Source: Cellulosimicrobium cellulans
GTDB taxonomy: Bacteria > Actinomycetota > Actinomycetes > Actinomycetales > Cellulomonadaceae
Direction: 5' to 3'
Assembly (NCBI RefSeq): GCF_007679345.1
Contig: NZ_VEGH01000022.1
Location: 1-40,677, forward strand
DNA: 40,677 nt
A model generated the notes under the pieces. It did no database searches, was not told the origin of the DNA, and worked only from the letters and a program-made list of their open reading frames with translations. Each line of letters opens with the position of its first letter. Position 1 is the stretch's first letter. Positions 15,949-24,116 of the stretch are shown in pieces. The position numbers and the translations under genes are program-made.

Positions 15949-16116
15949 TCAGCGGGTGCAGCCGGTGCGCCCGACGGCCTTGCGCCGCAGCACGCGCACG
16001 ACGGACCAGGCGGCCACGCCGGCGACGACCAGCGTCCACGCGGCGACCCAGCCGCTCGCGAGCGCCAGCCCCGTCGTGGCGAGCACGCCCGCCCCCTGGC
16101 CGGTGATCTGATACAT
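15949..16116 (-). CDS. 55-residue membrane peptide with LATTG sorting-like motif
   Basis: The product begins MYQITGQGAGVLATTG, continues as a hydrophobic helix (LALASGWVAAWTLVVAGVAA, then WSVVRVL) and ends with the basic tail RRKAVGRTGCTR. That is exactly the order of a cell-wall sorting signal: an LAxTG motif (residues 12-16), a membrane segment and a positive tail. There is no mature protein domain and no separate signal peptide. ATG 16116 is preceded by GGAGAGTGGGGAACC. It is divergent from the NarK-like transporter and followed by a hairpin. It could be a sortase substrate micropeptide or simply a small membrane protein whose motif is fortuitous. Confidence 0.75.
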   Translation of the reverse strand: MYQITGQGAGVLATTGLALASGWVAAWTLVVAGVAAWSVVRVLRRKAVGRTGCTR

Positions 16117-16389
16117 GGTTCCCCACTCTCCGGAGTCGTCGGCCGCGCACGGACCGGACGCCGGCGCGGTGCACCCATCCGACCCCGCGGGGACCGGGTG
16201 CTCACGTCGCCCCGGACCCCCGGGAGCACAGCGGACGTGCGCGACGAGCAGGCGCGCCCCCGGCCACGAGCGACCGCCGACGGCGTGCTCACGACCGCGG
16301 ACGCTGCGGGCACCCGCTGCGGGCGCGCACGGGGCCGTGGAGTGGCAGCATGTGGCGAGCCTGGTCGACCCGTCCGCGCAGGGGGCCCG

Positions 16390-17637
16390 ATGCGACGACC
16401 ACAGCCCGACCGACCGAGCGCCGACGCGTCGCCGGCGGGGACGCCCGCGTCGGGGCGGGCCGGACCGTCGCCCTCCGTCCAGCTCGCCGTGGCCACCGTC
16501 GGGTTCGCGATCAACTTCTGGGCCTGGGCGCTCATCAGCCCCCTCGGGCGGACCTACGGGACGGACTACGACCTCACCGACGTCCAGGTCTCCGTCCTCG
16601 TCGCCGTGCCCGTCATCGTGGGGTCCCTCGGCCGCATCCCGGTCGGCGCGCTGACCGACCGTGTCGGCGCACGGACGATGTTCCCCGTGGTCAGCGCGCT
16701 GACGATCGTCCCGGTGCTGTTCGTGGGGCTGATCGCGGACAGCTTCCCGATGCTGCTCGTCGGCGGGTTCCTCCTCGGGCTCGGCGGCACGACGTTCGCC
16801 ATCGGGGTGCCGTTCGTGAACGGCTGGTTCGCGCCGGAACGGCGCGGGACCGCCCTGGGGATCTTCGGCGTCGGGATGGGCGGCACCGCCATCTCGTCGT
16901 TCACCACCGTCGCGATCGCCGATGCCGTCGGCCGGTGGGCGCCGTTCGTGCTGGTGGCGGCGCTGCTGGCGCTCTACGCCGTCGTGGCGCGCCTGCTCCT
17001 GCGCGACCCCTCCCCCCGACCGCCGGCCAGCGGCGACGGCCTGCTGGCCCGGACCTGGCGGACGCTGCGGATCCCCGCCACCCTGCAGCTCTCCTGGCTG
17101 TACGCCGTCGGGTTCGGCGGCTTCGTCGCGTTCTCGGTCTACCTGCCCACGTTCCTGGCCAACGCCTACGGGCTGAGCCAGGGCGACGCGGCCGCCCGGA
17201 CCGCCGGGTTCGTCGTCCTCGCGGTCGTGATGCGCCCGGTCGGGGGGACGCTGTCCGACCGGCTGGGCGCCGTGCCGGTGTCGGTGGTGTGCTTCGCCGT
17301 CGTGACCGTGCTGGCCGCCGTCGTCGCGTTCCAGCCCGATCTGGTGCCGGTCGGGACGATCGCGTTCCTCGGGCTCGCGGCCGCGCTCGGGGCGTCGTCC
17401 GGGGCGACGTTCGCGCTGGTGTCGCAGGTCGCGCCGCCGGGGACGGTCGGGGCGGTCACGGGTGTCGTGGGCGCCGCCGGCGGGCTCGGCGGGTTCCTGC
17501 CGCCGCTGATCATGGGCGCCGTCTACCAGCTGCGGGGCGACTACGGCACCGGGTTCGCGATGCTCGCAATCACCGCGCTGGCGACGCTGCTGTTCACGCT
17601 CGGGCCGGTGCGCCGTGCGAGCGCACGCCGGGGGTAG
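16390..17637 (+). CDS. NarK/NNP-family nitrate-nitrite transporter (MFS)
   Basis: The 415-residue product has twelve predicted transmembrane segments. It carries NNP-family hallmarks: INFWAWALISPLG in helix 1, NGWFAPERRGTALGIFGVGM in the loop before helix 5, GFGGFVAFSVYLPTFLANAY, and the glycine-rich nitrate signature VGAAGGLGGFLPPLIMG. ATG 16390 follows GGGG. This family moves nitrate or nitrite across the cytoplasmic membrane. No nitrate reductase, nitrite reductase or molybdenum cofactor gene is in the window, so it acts alone here and its substrate is inferred from family only. The 273-bp gap upstream holds the divergent promoters and no other visible gene. Confidence 0.88.
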   Translation: MRRPQPDRPSADASPAGTPASGRAGPSPSVQLAVATVGFAINFWAWALISPLGRTYGTDYDLTDVQVSVLVAVPVIVGSLGRIPVGALTDRVGARTMFPVVSALTIVPVLFVGLIADSFPMLLVGGFLLGLGGTTFAIGVPFVNGWFAPERRGTALGIFGVGMGGTAISSFTTVAIADAVGRWAPFVLVAALLALYAVVARLLLRDPSPRPPASGDGLLARTWRTLRIPATLQLSWLYAVGFGGFVAFSVYLPTFLANAYGLSQGDAAARTAGFVVLAVVMRPVGGTLSDRLGAVPVSVVCFAVVTVLAAVVAFQPDLVPVGTIAFLGLAAALGASSGATFALVSQVAPPGTVGAVTGVVGAAGGLGGFLPPLIMGAVYQLRGDYGTGFAMLAITALATLLFTLGPVRRASARRG

Positions 17638-17709
17638 TCCGCGCCGGAGGTCCCGGCGCCCCGCGGCCCCCGCCTGGGACACTCGTCGTCCGCGACGAAG
17701 GAGAACCCC

Positions 17710-18315
17710 GTGCAGGAGCTCGACCTCGCGACCGCCCTCGCGGACGGCCGCACCGAGTACGACAAGATGGTCGCCGGCGACTGGTACCGCTACCGCTACG
17801 GCCCCGAGCTGGCGGAGCTGACCACCAGCACCCAGCGCACGTGCCGCCGGATCACCGCCCTCTACGACGAGGACCGGCCCGCGGCCGAGAGGCTGTTCCG
17901 CGAGCTGCTGGGCACCGTCGGCGAGGGCGTCGACTTCCGCCCGCCGTTCTACCTGGACTACGGCCACCGGCTGCACCTCGGCGACCGGACCTTCGTCAAC
18001 GCGGACTTCCTCACCCTCGGCGGCGGCGAGATCCGCATCGGCGCGGACGTCCTGATCGGCCCGAGCGTGCGGCTGTACACGCCGACCCACGTGCTGGACC
18101 CCGAGCTGCGCCCGCAGGGCTGGGAGCGGGTCTCCCCCATCACGATCGAGGACGGCGTGTGGCTCGGCGGCAGCGTCGTCGTGTGCCCGGGCGTGACGAT
18201 CGGCGCGCGGTCGGTCGTCGGCGCGGGGTCCGTGGTCACGAAGGACGTGCCGCCGGACGTGGTCGTCGCCGGGAACCCCGCGCGCGTCGTGCGCGCCCTC
18301 CTGCCGGAGGGCTGA
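17710..18315 (+). CDS. Maltose O-acetyltransferase-like sugar acetyltransferase
   Basis: The 201-residue product starts with a maltose-acetyltransferase N-terminal domain (EYDKMVAGDWYRYRYGPEL) and continues with left-handed beta-helix hexapeptide repeats. The conserved FRPPFYLDYGHRLHLGDRTF and YTPTHVLDPELR active-site loop (catalytic His in PTH) and GNPARVV are present. It transfers acetyl from acetyl-CoA to a sugar hydroxyl in the cytoplasm. The GTG start at 17710 has GAAGGAG seven bases upstream. It has no sugar-operon neighbours; it follows the NarK gene by 72 bp and is convergent with the RidA gene. Confidence 0.93.
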   Translation: MQELDLATALADGRTEYDKMVAGDWYRYRYGPELAELTTSTQRTCRRITALYDEDRPAAERLFRELLGTVGEGVDFRPPFYLDYGHRLHLGDRTFVNADFLTLGGGEIRIGADVLIGPSVRLYTPTHVLDPELRPQGWERVSPITIEDGVWLGGSVVVCPGVTIGARSVVGAGSVVTKDVPPDVVVAGNPARVVRALLPEG

Positions 18316-18390
18316 GCACCGCGCCGTCCGGCTTCCGCGGCCGGCTCGCCGCCCGCTCGCCGCCTGTCCCGTGACGGCGCACGGCCGGGA

Positions 18391-18804
18391 TCAGCCGATC
18401 ACCGCGGTCGCCTCGATCTCGACGCGGACGCCGGGCTCGAACAGCACCTCGACCCCGATCAGCGACGCGGGAGGCAGTGGCGTCGGCAGCCCGAGCTCCT
18501 CGGCCACCGACTCGACGCCGGCGAGGAACGCGGGCATCTGGTCGGCCGTCCACCGGGTCACGTAGATGGTCAGCCGGACGACGTCGGCGAAGGTCGCACC
18601 CGCGCCCGCGAGGCCCGCCGCGACGTTCCGGAGCGCGTCGGCCACGTGCCCGGCGATGTCGTCGGCCGCGAGCGGTGCGCCGTCCGCGTCGACGCTGCCG
18701 ACCTGGCCGGCGACGTGCACCTGGCGGGTGCCCGAGCCGATCGCGACGTGCTGGTACGGGACGGGGTGGGCGAGGCCGGCGGGGCTGAGCAGCTGGACGG
18801 GCAC
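18391..18804 (-). CDS. RidA (YjgF) family protein
   Basis: The 137-residue product shows RidA features: GTRQVHVAGQVGSVDADG, then ALRNVAAGLAGAGATFADVV, RLTIYVTRW and the C-terminal PPASLIGVEVLFEPGVRVEI. Canonical RidA proteins hydrolyse reactive enamine/imine intermediates, and subfamilies may vary. The C-terminal segment lacks a clear RxxVE arginine arrangement, so true imine deaminase activity is uncertain. It starts with GTG and is divergent from an HxlR regulator 78 bp away, which probably controls it. Confidence 0.9.
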   Translation of the reverse strand: MPVQLLSPAGLAHPVPYQHVAIGSGTRQVHVAGQVGSVDADGAPLAADDIAGHVADALRNVAAGLAGAGATFADVVRLTIYVTRWTADQMPAFLAGVESVAEELGLPTPLPPASLIGVEVLFEPGVRVEIEATAVIG

Positions 18805-18829
18805 GGGGTCCTCCGAGGGGCGGGAAGCA

Positions 18830-18854
18830 GGTATCCCCTTCCTACGTGGTACCC
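18830..18854. promoter_or_regulatory. Candidate HxlR operator in the RidA/HxlR gap
   Basis: GGTATCC at 18830 and GGTACCC at 18848 form an 18-bp-spaced direct repeat in the 78-bp divergent gap. HxlR regulators usually bind such short sites beside their own gene. Function is inferred from position. Confidence 0.35.
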
Positions 18855-18882
18855 GCAGGACACTTCAACGAGACTAGGTGTC

Positions 18883-19251
18883 GTGACCGATACCGCCACG
18901 CCCGCCGAGCGCCTCGCCGTCGGCGCGCCCCACCGCGAGCTGCTCGAGCAGGTGCTGGACACCTGGTCGATGCAGGTCCTCGAGCACCTGTGCGAGGCAC
19001 CCGCCCGGTTCAACGACCTGCGCCGGGCGATCCCCGCCGTCACCGCGAAGTCGTTGACCGCGACGCTCCGCCGGCTCGAGCGCAACGGCATCGTCGGCCG
19101 CGCGGTCATCAGCACGCGTCCGGTGGCGGTCGAGTACGCGATCACCCCGCTCGGCAAGACCCTCCGGGAGCCCGTCGACGCCCTGCTCGCCTGGACCTCC
19201 GCTCACCTGGCGGAGGTTGAGGCGGCACGCGACCGCTTCGACGACGCCTGA
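18883..19251 (+). CDS. HxlR-family winged-helix regulator
   Basis: The product is 122 residues. The winged helix is clear: WSMQVLEHLCEAPARFNDLR, then AIPAVTAKSLTATLRRLERN, GIVGRAVI and the wing VEYAITPLGKTL. Most HxlR members have a sensing Cys near the N-terminus; here the cysteine in EHLCEAP lies within the first helix region. No good Shine-Dalgarno is visible before GTG 18883, suggesting a very short leader. It is divergent from RidA and probably regulates both, in response to a reactive metabolite. Confidence 0.93.
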   Translation: MTDTATPAERLAVGAPHRELLEQVLDTWSMQVLEHLCEAPARFNDLRRAIPAVTAKSLTATLRRLERNGIVGRAVISTRPVAVEYAITPLGKTLREPVDALLAWTSAHLAEVEAARDRFDDA

Positions 19252-19301
19252 CGACGCCAGGGCTCGCGGCGGCTGCGGGATCCGTGCCGGGCATCCTGTG
19301 G

Positions 19302-19378
19302 TGGTGGGCCCGGCCGGTCTCGAACCGACGACCTCCGCGGTGTAAGCGCGGCGCTCTGACCAACTGAGCTACAGGCCC
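19302..19378 (-). tRNA. tRNA-Val (anticodon TAC)
   Basis: The reverse strand folds as a full cloverleaf. The acceptor is GGGCCTG/CGGGCCC, the D stem GCTC/GAGC, and the anticodon stem CCGCG/CGCGG with loop CTTACAC. The T arm is GTCGG-TTCGAGA-CCGGC. The discriminator is A at 19305 and CCA (19302-19304) is encoded. Anticodon TAC specifies valine. Confidence 0.95.
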
Positions 19379-19448
19379 CTGCTGCGCTGGGCAGCCTACC
19401 GGTGCGGGTGCCCCCGCCCGGTCCGTACCCCGGTCCTCGACGGGACGG

Positions 19449-19470
19449 GTGCCGGCACCCGCGCCGGCAC
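19449..19470 (-). terminator. Hairpin after ahpE-like gene
   Basis: GTGCCGGC-N6-GCCGGCAC gives an 8-bp stem just downstream of the peroxiredoxin stop and before the tRNA. An overlapping loopless palindrome GGGTGCCGGCACCC lies at 19447-19460. Confidence 0.5.
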
Positions 19471-19475
19471 GCGGG

Positions 19476-19946
19476 TCACAACCCCGCGACCGCCTCGCGG
19501 TACGCGGCGAACGGCCGCGCGACCCCGGCGGCGGACTCGACCGACCAGCGCAGCACGCCGGTGGCGTCCAGCAGGAACGACCCGCGCCGCGCGTACCCGT
19601 CGACCTCGTCGAACACCCCGTACGCCCGCGCCGCGGCGCCGTGCGGCCAGAAGTCGGACAGCAGCGGGAACGTGTACCCGTCCTGCTCCGCCCAGGCGCG
19701 CAGGGCCGGTCCGGGGTCGCAGGACACCGCCCGCACGCCGACACCGGCCCGGTCGAGCTCCGGCAGGTGCGCCTGGAGCTCGCCGAGCTCCGCGGTGCAC
19801 ACCCGCGAGAACGCGAACGGCACGAACACCAGCAGCACCGGGGCGGCCGACGCCCCGCCGACCGCCACCGGCGAGCCGTGCGCGTCCGGCAGCGTCAGCA
19901 CGGGCACCGCGTCGCCGACGACGGGCGCCCCCGGACCCTGGCTCAC
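19476..19946 (-). CDS. ahpE: AhpE-type peroxiredoxin
   Basis: The 156-residue thioredoxin-fold protein has the peroxidatic Cys in VPFAFSRVCTAELGELQAHL, and the typical GYTFPLLSDFWPHGAAARAY and GVFDEVDGYARRGSFLLD segments. These closely follow the one-cysteine AhpE group of mycobacteria, which reduces hydroperoxides and peroxynitrite using mycothiol or mycoredoxin. Ser replaces the usual Thr of PxxxTxxC two residues ahead of the Cys, a common substitution. Gene order with DUF3052 and aceE is the same as in Mycobacterium. The gene follows DUF3052 by 19 bp and may be co-transcribed with it. Confidence 0.93.
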   Translation of the reverse strand: MSQGPGAPVVGDAVPVLTLPDAHGSPVAVGGASAAPVLLVFVPFAFSRVCTAELGELQAHLPELDRAGVGVRAVSCDPGPALRAWAEQDGYTFPLLSDFWPHGAAARAYGVFDEVDGYARRGSFLLDATGVLRWSVESAAGVARPFAAYREAVAGL

Positions 19947-19965
19947 GGCCGGGACCGCGCGGGGC

Positions 19966-20385
19966 TCAGCGCCCGCGGCCGCGGCTGCCGAGGCGGGTCG
20001 CGGACCAGTCGCCCGCGATCGAGAACGTGCTCGTCGCGTGCAGGCCGGCCGTGGTCGCGGCCTCCTCGATGTCGTCGTGCCCGACGTGCCCGTCGCGACC
20101 CGGCTTGGGCGTGAGCACCCACATCTGCCCGCCGTCGTCCAGCACGGTCATCGCGTCCATGAGGGTGTCGGCCAGGTCGCCGTCCTCGTCGCGGAACCAG
20201 ATGACAACGCCGTCGACCACGTCGTCGTAGTCCTCGTCGACGAGCTCGGTGCCGGTGATGCCCTCCAGACCGGCGCGCAGGTCGTTGTCGACGTCGTCGT
20301 CGTAACCGAACTCCTGGACCACCTGGCCCGAGGTGAACCCGAGACGGCCCGCCCCCTGGGGGGCGTCGCCGGTGCTGGATGCCAC
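19966..20385 (-). CDS. DUF3052 protein
   Basis: The 139-residue acidic protein is recognised by RLGFTSGQVVQEFGYDDDVD, then DYDDVVDGVVIWFRDEDGDL and GGQMWVLTPKPGRDGHVGHD. This is the DUF3052 family, conserved across Actinobacteria beside aceE. Its function is unknown. GTG 20385 is chosen from the AGGTCAGGA stretch before it and because upstream sequence is not family-like. It is divergent from aceE across a 476-bp gap that carries a near-perfect 18-bp dyad. The consistent linkage to pyruvate dehydrogenase suggests a regulatory or stress role, but that is inference. Confidence 0.93.
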   Translation of the reverse strand: MASSTGDAPQGAGRLGFTSGQVVQEFGYDDDVDNDLRAGLEGITGTELVDEDYDDVVDGVVIWFRDEDGDLADTLMDAMTVLDDGGQMWVLTPKPGRDGHVGHDDIEEAATTAGLHATSTFSIAGDWSATRLGSRGRGR

Positions 20386-20438
20386 GTCCTGACCTGTTCC
20401 TTCCGTCTGGCGTGCCGGGCCGGTCCCGAGCACCACCT

Positions 20439-20456
20439 GTTCGATGATCACCGAAC
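20439..20456. promoter_or_regulatory. Near-perfect 18-bp dyad upstream of DUF3052
   Basis: GTTCGATGATCACCGAAC has 8 of 9 matching half-site positions around the central TGATCA. It lies 54-71 bp upstream of the DUF3052 start in the divergent aceE gap. A second dyad, TGTCCG-N5-CGGACA, lies at 20732-20748 nearer aceE. No other gene or RNA is visible in the gap. Confidence 0.45.
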
Positions 20457-20861
20457 GGTAGCCCACCGCACCCCACGTGCGCGTGGCAAGCGCCGTCGTG
20501 GCGCCGGGATGTCGGCGCGGCGCGGACCAGCGCGTCCGACCCGCAAGACGGCGCGACCCGGCCGCGGCCCCCGCCCGGAGCGGCACCCGGCGGTCGCGAC
20601 CGGCGGCCAGGCACCCGCGCACTCCCCCCGAAACGCCCCGTGACGTGCCCGGACGTGATGGGGGCCACCCCCCGGAGAGCCGATTGTCATGAGCGTCACG
20701 CATCCCGAGTGTCGGACTGGGAGACTTTCGGTGTCCGGACGGCGGACAATGGTCCTACTACCCGCCCGGCGGCGGCGCGCACCGAAACCGGCGCGCACAC
20801 CGGCGGGCCGAGATGCGCACCGGGGCCGACCGGCCCCCGCGTGGAGAGGCGAGGAGCACTG

Positions 20862-23603
20862 GTGGCTTCGAAGGACGAGCGCGGACCGCTCATCAACGGC
20901 CTGCTGAGCCAGGTCCCGGACGTGGACCCCGAGGAGACCTCCGAGTGGGTCGAGTCCATCGACGGGCTCATCGACGACAAGGGCGGCCCCCGGGCCCGCT
21001 ACGTGCTGCTGAGCATGCTCAAGCGCGCGCGTGAGCGGAACGTGGCGGTGCCGGCCGAGCTGAACACGCCGTACGTCAACACGATCGGCGTGCACGAGGA
21101 GCCGTACTTCCCGGGCGACGAGGTCCTGGAGCGCCGGTACCGCTCGTGGAACCGGTGGAACGCGGCGGTCATGGTGACCCGCGCGCAGCGCCCCGGCGTC
21201 GGCGTCGGCGGCCACATCTCCTCCTACGCCTCCGTGGCGACGCTGTACGAGGTGGGCCTCAACCACTTCTTCCGCGGCAAGGACCACCCCGGCGGCGGCG
21301 ACCAGATCTACTTCCAGGGCCACGCCTCCCCCGGCGTGTACGCCCGCGCGTTCCTCGAGGGCCGGCTGGACGAGCACCAGCTCGACGGCTTCCGCCAGGA
21401 GGTGTCGCACCCGGGCGGCGGCCTGCCGTCGTACCCGCACCCGCGCCTGATGCCGGACTTCTGGGAGTTCCCGACGGTGTCGATGGGCCTCGGCCCGGCG
21501 TCGGCGATCTACCAGGCGTGGACCAACAAGTACCTGCACCTGCGCGGCATCAAGGACACCAGCCAGCAGGACGTCTGGGCGTTCCTCGGCGACGGCGAGA
21601 TGGACGAGCCCGAGTCGCGCGGCATGCTGCAGCACGCCGCCCAGCAGGGCCTGGACAACCTGACCTTCGTCGTGAACTGCAACCTGCAGCGCCTCGACGG
21701 CCCGGTCCGCGGCAACGGCAAGATCATCCAGGAGCTCGAGGCGCAGTTCCGCGGCGCCGGCTGGAACGTCATCAAGGTCGTGTGGGGCCGCGAGTGGGAC
21801 GCCCTGCTCAACGCCGACAAGGACCGCGCGCTCGTCCACCTCATGAACGAGACGCCCGACGGCGACTACCAGACGTACCGCGCGGAGAACGGCGCGTTCA
21901 TCCGCGAGCACTTCTTCGGGCGCGACCCGCGCACCAAGCAGCTCGTCGAGAAGATGACCGACGACGAGATCTGGGCGCTCAAGCGCGGCGGCCACGACTA
22001 CCGGAAGATCTACGCCGCCTACAAGGCCGCGCGCGAGCACACCGGGCAGCCGACCGTCATCCTGGCGCACACCGTCAAGGGCTACGGCCTGGGCTCCGGC
22101 TTCGCCGGGCGCAACGCCACGCACCAGATGAAGAAGCTCAAGGGCGCCGAGCTCAAGGCCCTGCGCGACTCGCTCTCGATCCCGATCACGGACGAGCAGA
22201 TCGACGAGAACCCGTACCTGCCGCCGTACTACCACCCCGGCCAGGACGACCCGGCGATCCAGTACCTCCAGGAGCGTCGCCGCCAGCTGGGTGGCTACGT
22301 GCCCGAGCGCCGCTCGACGCACAAGCCGCTGACGCTGCCGGGCGACAAGGCCTACGAGCTGCTGAAGAAGGGCTCCGGCACGCAGGAGGTCGCCACGACG
22401 ATGGCGCTCGTGCGGCTGTTCAAGGACCTCGTGAAGGACAAGGAGCTGGGCAGGCGCCTGGTCCCGATCATCCCCGACGAGGCCCGCACGTTCGGCCTGG
22501 ACTCGATCTTCCCGAGCGCGAAGATCTTCAACACGAACGGCCAGAACTACCTCGCCGTCGACCGCGACCTGATGCTCTCCTACAAGGAGTCCGAGTCCGG
22601 CCAGATCATGCACACCGGCATCAACGAGGCCGGTTCCGCGGCCGCGTTCCAGTCGGTCGGCACGTCGTACGCCACGCACGGCGAGGCGCTGATCCCGTTC
22701 TACTTCTACTACTCGATGTTCGGGTTCCAGCGGACGGCCGACCAGTTCTGGGCGGCCGGCGACCAGATGACCCGCGGGTTCCTCATCGGCGCCACCGCCG
22801 GCCGCACCACGCTGACCGGCGAGGGCCTGCAGCACGCCGACGGCCACTCGCCGCTGCTGGCCGGCACCATGCCGCACGTCGTCCACTACGACCCGGCGTA
22901 CGGCTACGAGATCCGGCACATCGTCCGCGACGGCATCCAGCGGATGTTCGGCGAGGACGGTCGCGACCCCGACGTCATCTACTACCTGACGGTCTACAAC
23001 GAGCCGATCGTCCAGCCGGCCGAGCCGGAGGACGTCGACGTCGAGGGCATCCTCAAGGGCATCTACCTGCTGTCCCCGGCCGAGGGCGACGGGCCGAAGG
23101 CCCAGATCCTCGCGTCCGGCGTGGCGGTGCCGTGGGCGCTCGAGGCCAAGCAGCTGCTCGCCGAGGACTGGGGCGTGCACGCCGCGGTCTGGTCCGTGAC
23201 GTCCTGGAACGAGCTGCGCCGCGAGGCGCTGGCCGCCGACCAGGCCGCGTTCCTGAACCCGGGCGAGGAGGCGCGCACGCCGTACCTCACCGCCAAGCTC
23301 CAGGGCGCCGAGGGCCCGTTCGTCGCGACGACCGACTACGACCACCTCGTGGCCGACCAGGTGCGCGAGTGGATCCCGGGCCGGTACGCCACGCTCGGCG
23401 CCGACGGGTTCGGGTTCTCCGACACCCGCGCCGCCGCCCGCCGGCACTTCAAGATCGACGGCCCGTCGACCGTGGTCCGCGTCCTGCAGCAGCTCGCCCG
23501 CGAGGGCAAGGTCGCGGCGGACGCGCCGGCGCAGGCGATCGCGAAGTACCGCCTGCACGACGTCACCGCCGGCACCTCCGGCAACGCGGGCGGCGAGTCC
23601 TGA
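20862..23603 (+). CDS. aceE: Pyruvate dehydrogenase E1 component, homodimeric
   Basis: The 913-residue enzyme decarboxylates pyruvate with thiamine diphosphate and passes acetyl to the lipoyl domain of E2, making acetyl-CoA. The ThDP motif runs from GDGEMDEPESRG to NCNLQRLDG. Further hallmarks are VGVGGHISSYASVATLYEVG, YFQGHASPGVYARAFLEGRL, HTVKGYGLG and INEAGSAAAFQSVGTSYATH. Length matches AceE of Actinobacteria and proteobacteria. GTG 20862 has GGCGAGGAG upstream and gives MASKDERGPL; the longer open frame is not homologous. The gene stands alone, ends at a strong hairpin and feeds the fatty acid operon downstream. Confidence 0.97.
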   Translation: MASKDERGPLINGLLSQVPDVDPEETSEWVESIDGLIDDKGGPRARYVLLSMLKRARERNVAVPAELNTPYVNTIGVHEEPYFPGDEVLERRYRSWNRWNAAVMVTRAQRPGVGVGGHISSYASVATLYEVGLNHFFRGKDHPGGGDQIYFQGHASPGVYARAFLEGRLDEHQLDGFRQEVSHPGGGLPSYPHPRLMPDFWEFPTVSMGLGPASAIYQAWTNKYLHLRGIKDTSQQDVWAFLGDGEMDEPESRGMLQHAAQQGLDNLTFVVNCNLQRLDGPVRGNGKIIQELEAQFRGAGWNVIKVVWGREWDALLNADKDRALVHLMNETPDGDYQTYRAENGAFIREHFFGRDPRTKQLVEKMTDDEIWALKRGGHDYRKIYAAYKAAREHTGQPTVILAHTVKGYGLGSGFAGRNATHQMKKLKGAELKALRDSLSIPITDEQIDENPYLPPYYHPGQDDPAIQYLQERRRQLGGYVPERRSTHKPLTLPGDKAYELLKKGSGTQEVATTMALVRLFKDLVKDKELGRRLVPIIPDEARTFGLDSIFPSAKIFNTNGQNYLAVDRDLMLSYKESESGQIMHTGINEAGSAAAFQSVGTSYATHGEALIPFYFYYSMFGFQRTADQFWAAGDQMTRGFLIGATAGRTTLTGEGLQHADGHSPLLAGTMPHVVHYDPAYGYEIRHIVRDGIQRMFGEDGRDPDVIYYLTVYNEPIVQPAEPEDVDVEGILKGIYLLSPAEGDGPKAQILASGVAVPWALEAKQLLAEDWGVHAAVWSVTSWNELRREALAADQAAFLNPGEEARTPYLTAKLQGAEGPFVATTDYDHLVADQVREWIPGRYATLGADGFGFSDTRAAARRHFKIDGPSTVVRVLQQLAREGKVAADAPAQAIAKYRLHDVTAGTSGNAGGES

Positions 23604-23624
23604 CCGGACCCGCCTGACGCACGC

Positions 23625-23666
23625 GACGGGCCCCGCACCCCTCCTCGGAGGGGTGCGGGGCCCGTC
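23625..23666 (+). terminator. Very strong hairpin after aceE
   Basis: GACGGGCCCCGCACCCCTCC pairs perfectly with its reverse complement across two bases: a 20-bp stem, 21 bp after the aceE stop. There is no T-tract. Confidence 0.85.
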
Positions 23667-23696
23667 GTCGTCCCGGGGGCCGGTGCCCGGACCCGG

Positions 23697-24116
23697 CGAG
23701 ATCGGCGCTGTCGGCGCCGGTCGCCGTCGGCGGCGCGCCGTCGCCGACCGGCGGCGCCCCGTCGCCGAAGTAGGACGGCTCCGCCGAGGTAGGACCGTCG
23801 GGGGACCTATCTCGGCGCGCGGGACCTATCTCGGCGCGCAGTCCTCTCTCGGCGCGCGGGGCCGGGACGGCACGGCGCCCGGCGCCAGGTCCCCGGGTCC
23901 CGCGCGCTCGACGCAGCCCCGCGAGATCGGTGCTTCCCCCCGAGATCGGTGCTCGCAGCCACCGATCTCGACGGGATCCGCCGATCTCGGCGCCGCCCCG
24001 TCGCCGAGGTAGGACCGTTCCGTCGAGGTAGGACCGTCGGGGGTCCTACCTCGACGCGCGGGTCCTACCTCGACGCGCGGGTCCTACCTCGACGCGCGGG
24101 TCCTACCTCGGCGCAG
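23697..24116. repeat. 19-bp periodic array of direct and inverted units
   Basis: Units begin exactly 19 bp apart. CGCCGAGGTAGGACC-type units start at 23763, 23782, 24002 and 24021; their inverse GGGTCCTACCTCG-type units start at 23802, 23821, 23840, 24041, 24060, 24079 and 24098. Between them is a second word, CGAGATCGGTGCT, at 23922 and 23941, with inverses at 23960 and 23979. Each group is about two units in one orientation followed by two to four in the other, so each can fold as alternative hairpins. There is no gene in this stretch (23604-24286). Confidence 0.9.

Noticed and set aside
16390..17637. Nitrate assimilation or respiration island
   Set aside because: Only the transporter is present; no nitrate or nitrite reductase or cofactor genes lie nearby.
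20448..23558. A 1036-codon open frame antisense to aceE, and similar long antisense frames elsewhere (for example 7129-9213 and 24084-26435)
   Set aside because: They are by-products of extreme G/C third positions. Their translations are Arg/Ala/Gly/Pro-rich or Val/Asp/Gly-rich without motifs, while the opposite strand encodes clear enzymes.
23953..24100. Possible extended N-terminus of the FasR-like protein from upstream starts near 23949
   Set aside because: The sequence is repeat-derived, covers the opposite-strand gene at 24287-24967, and has no similarity to the family.
23697..24116. Possible CRISPR array
   Set aside because: Units are contiguous at 19 bp with no unique spacers, include both orientations, and no cas gene is present.
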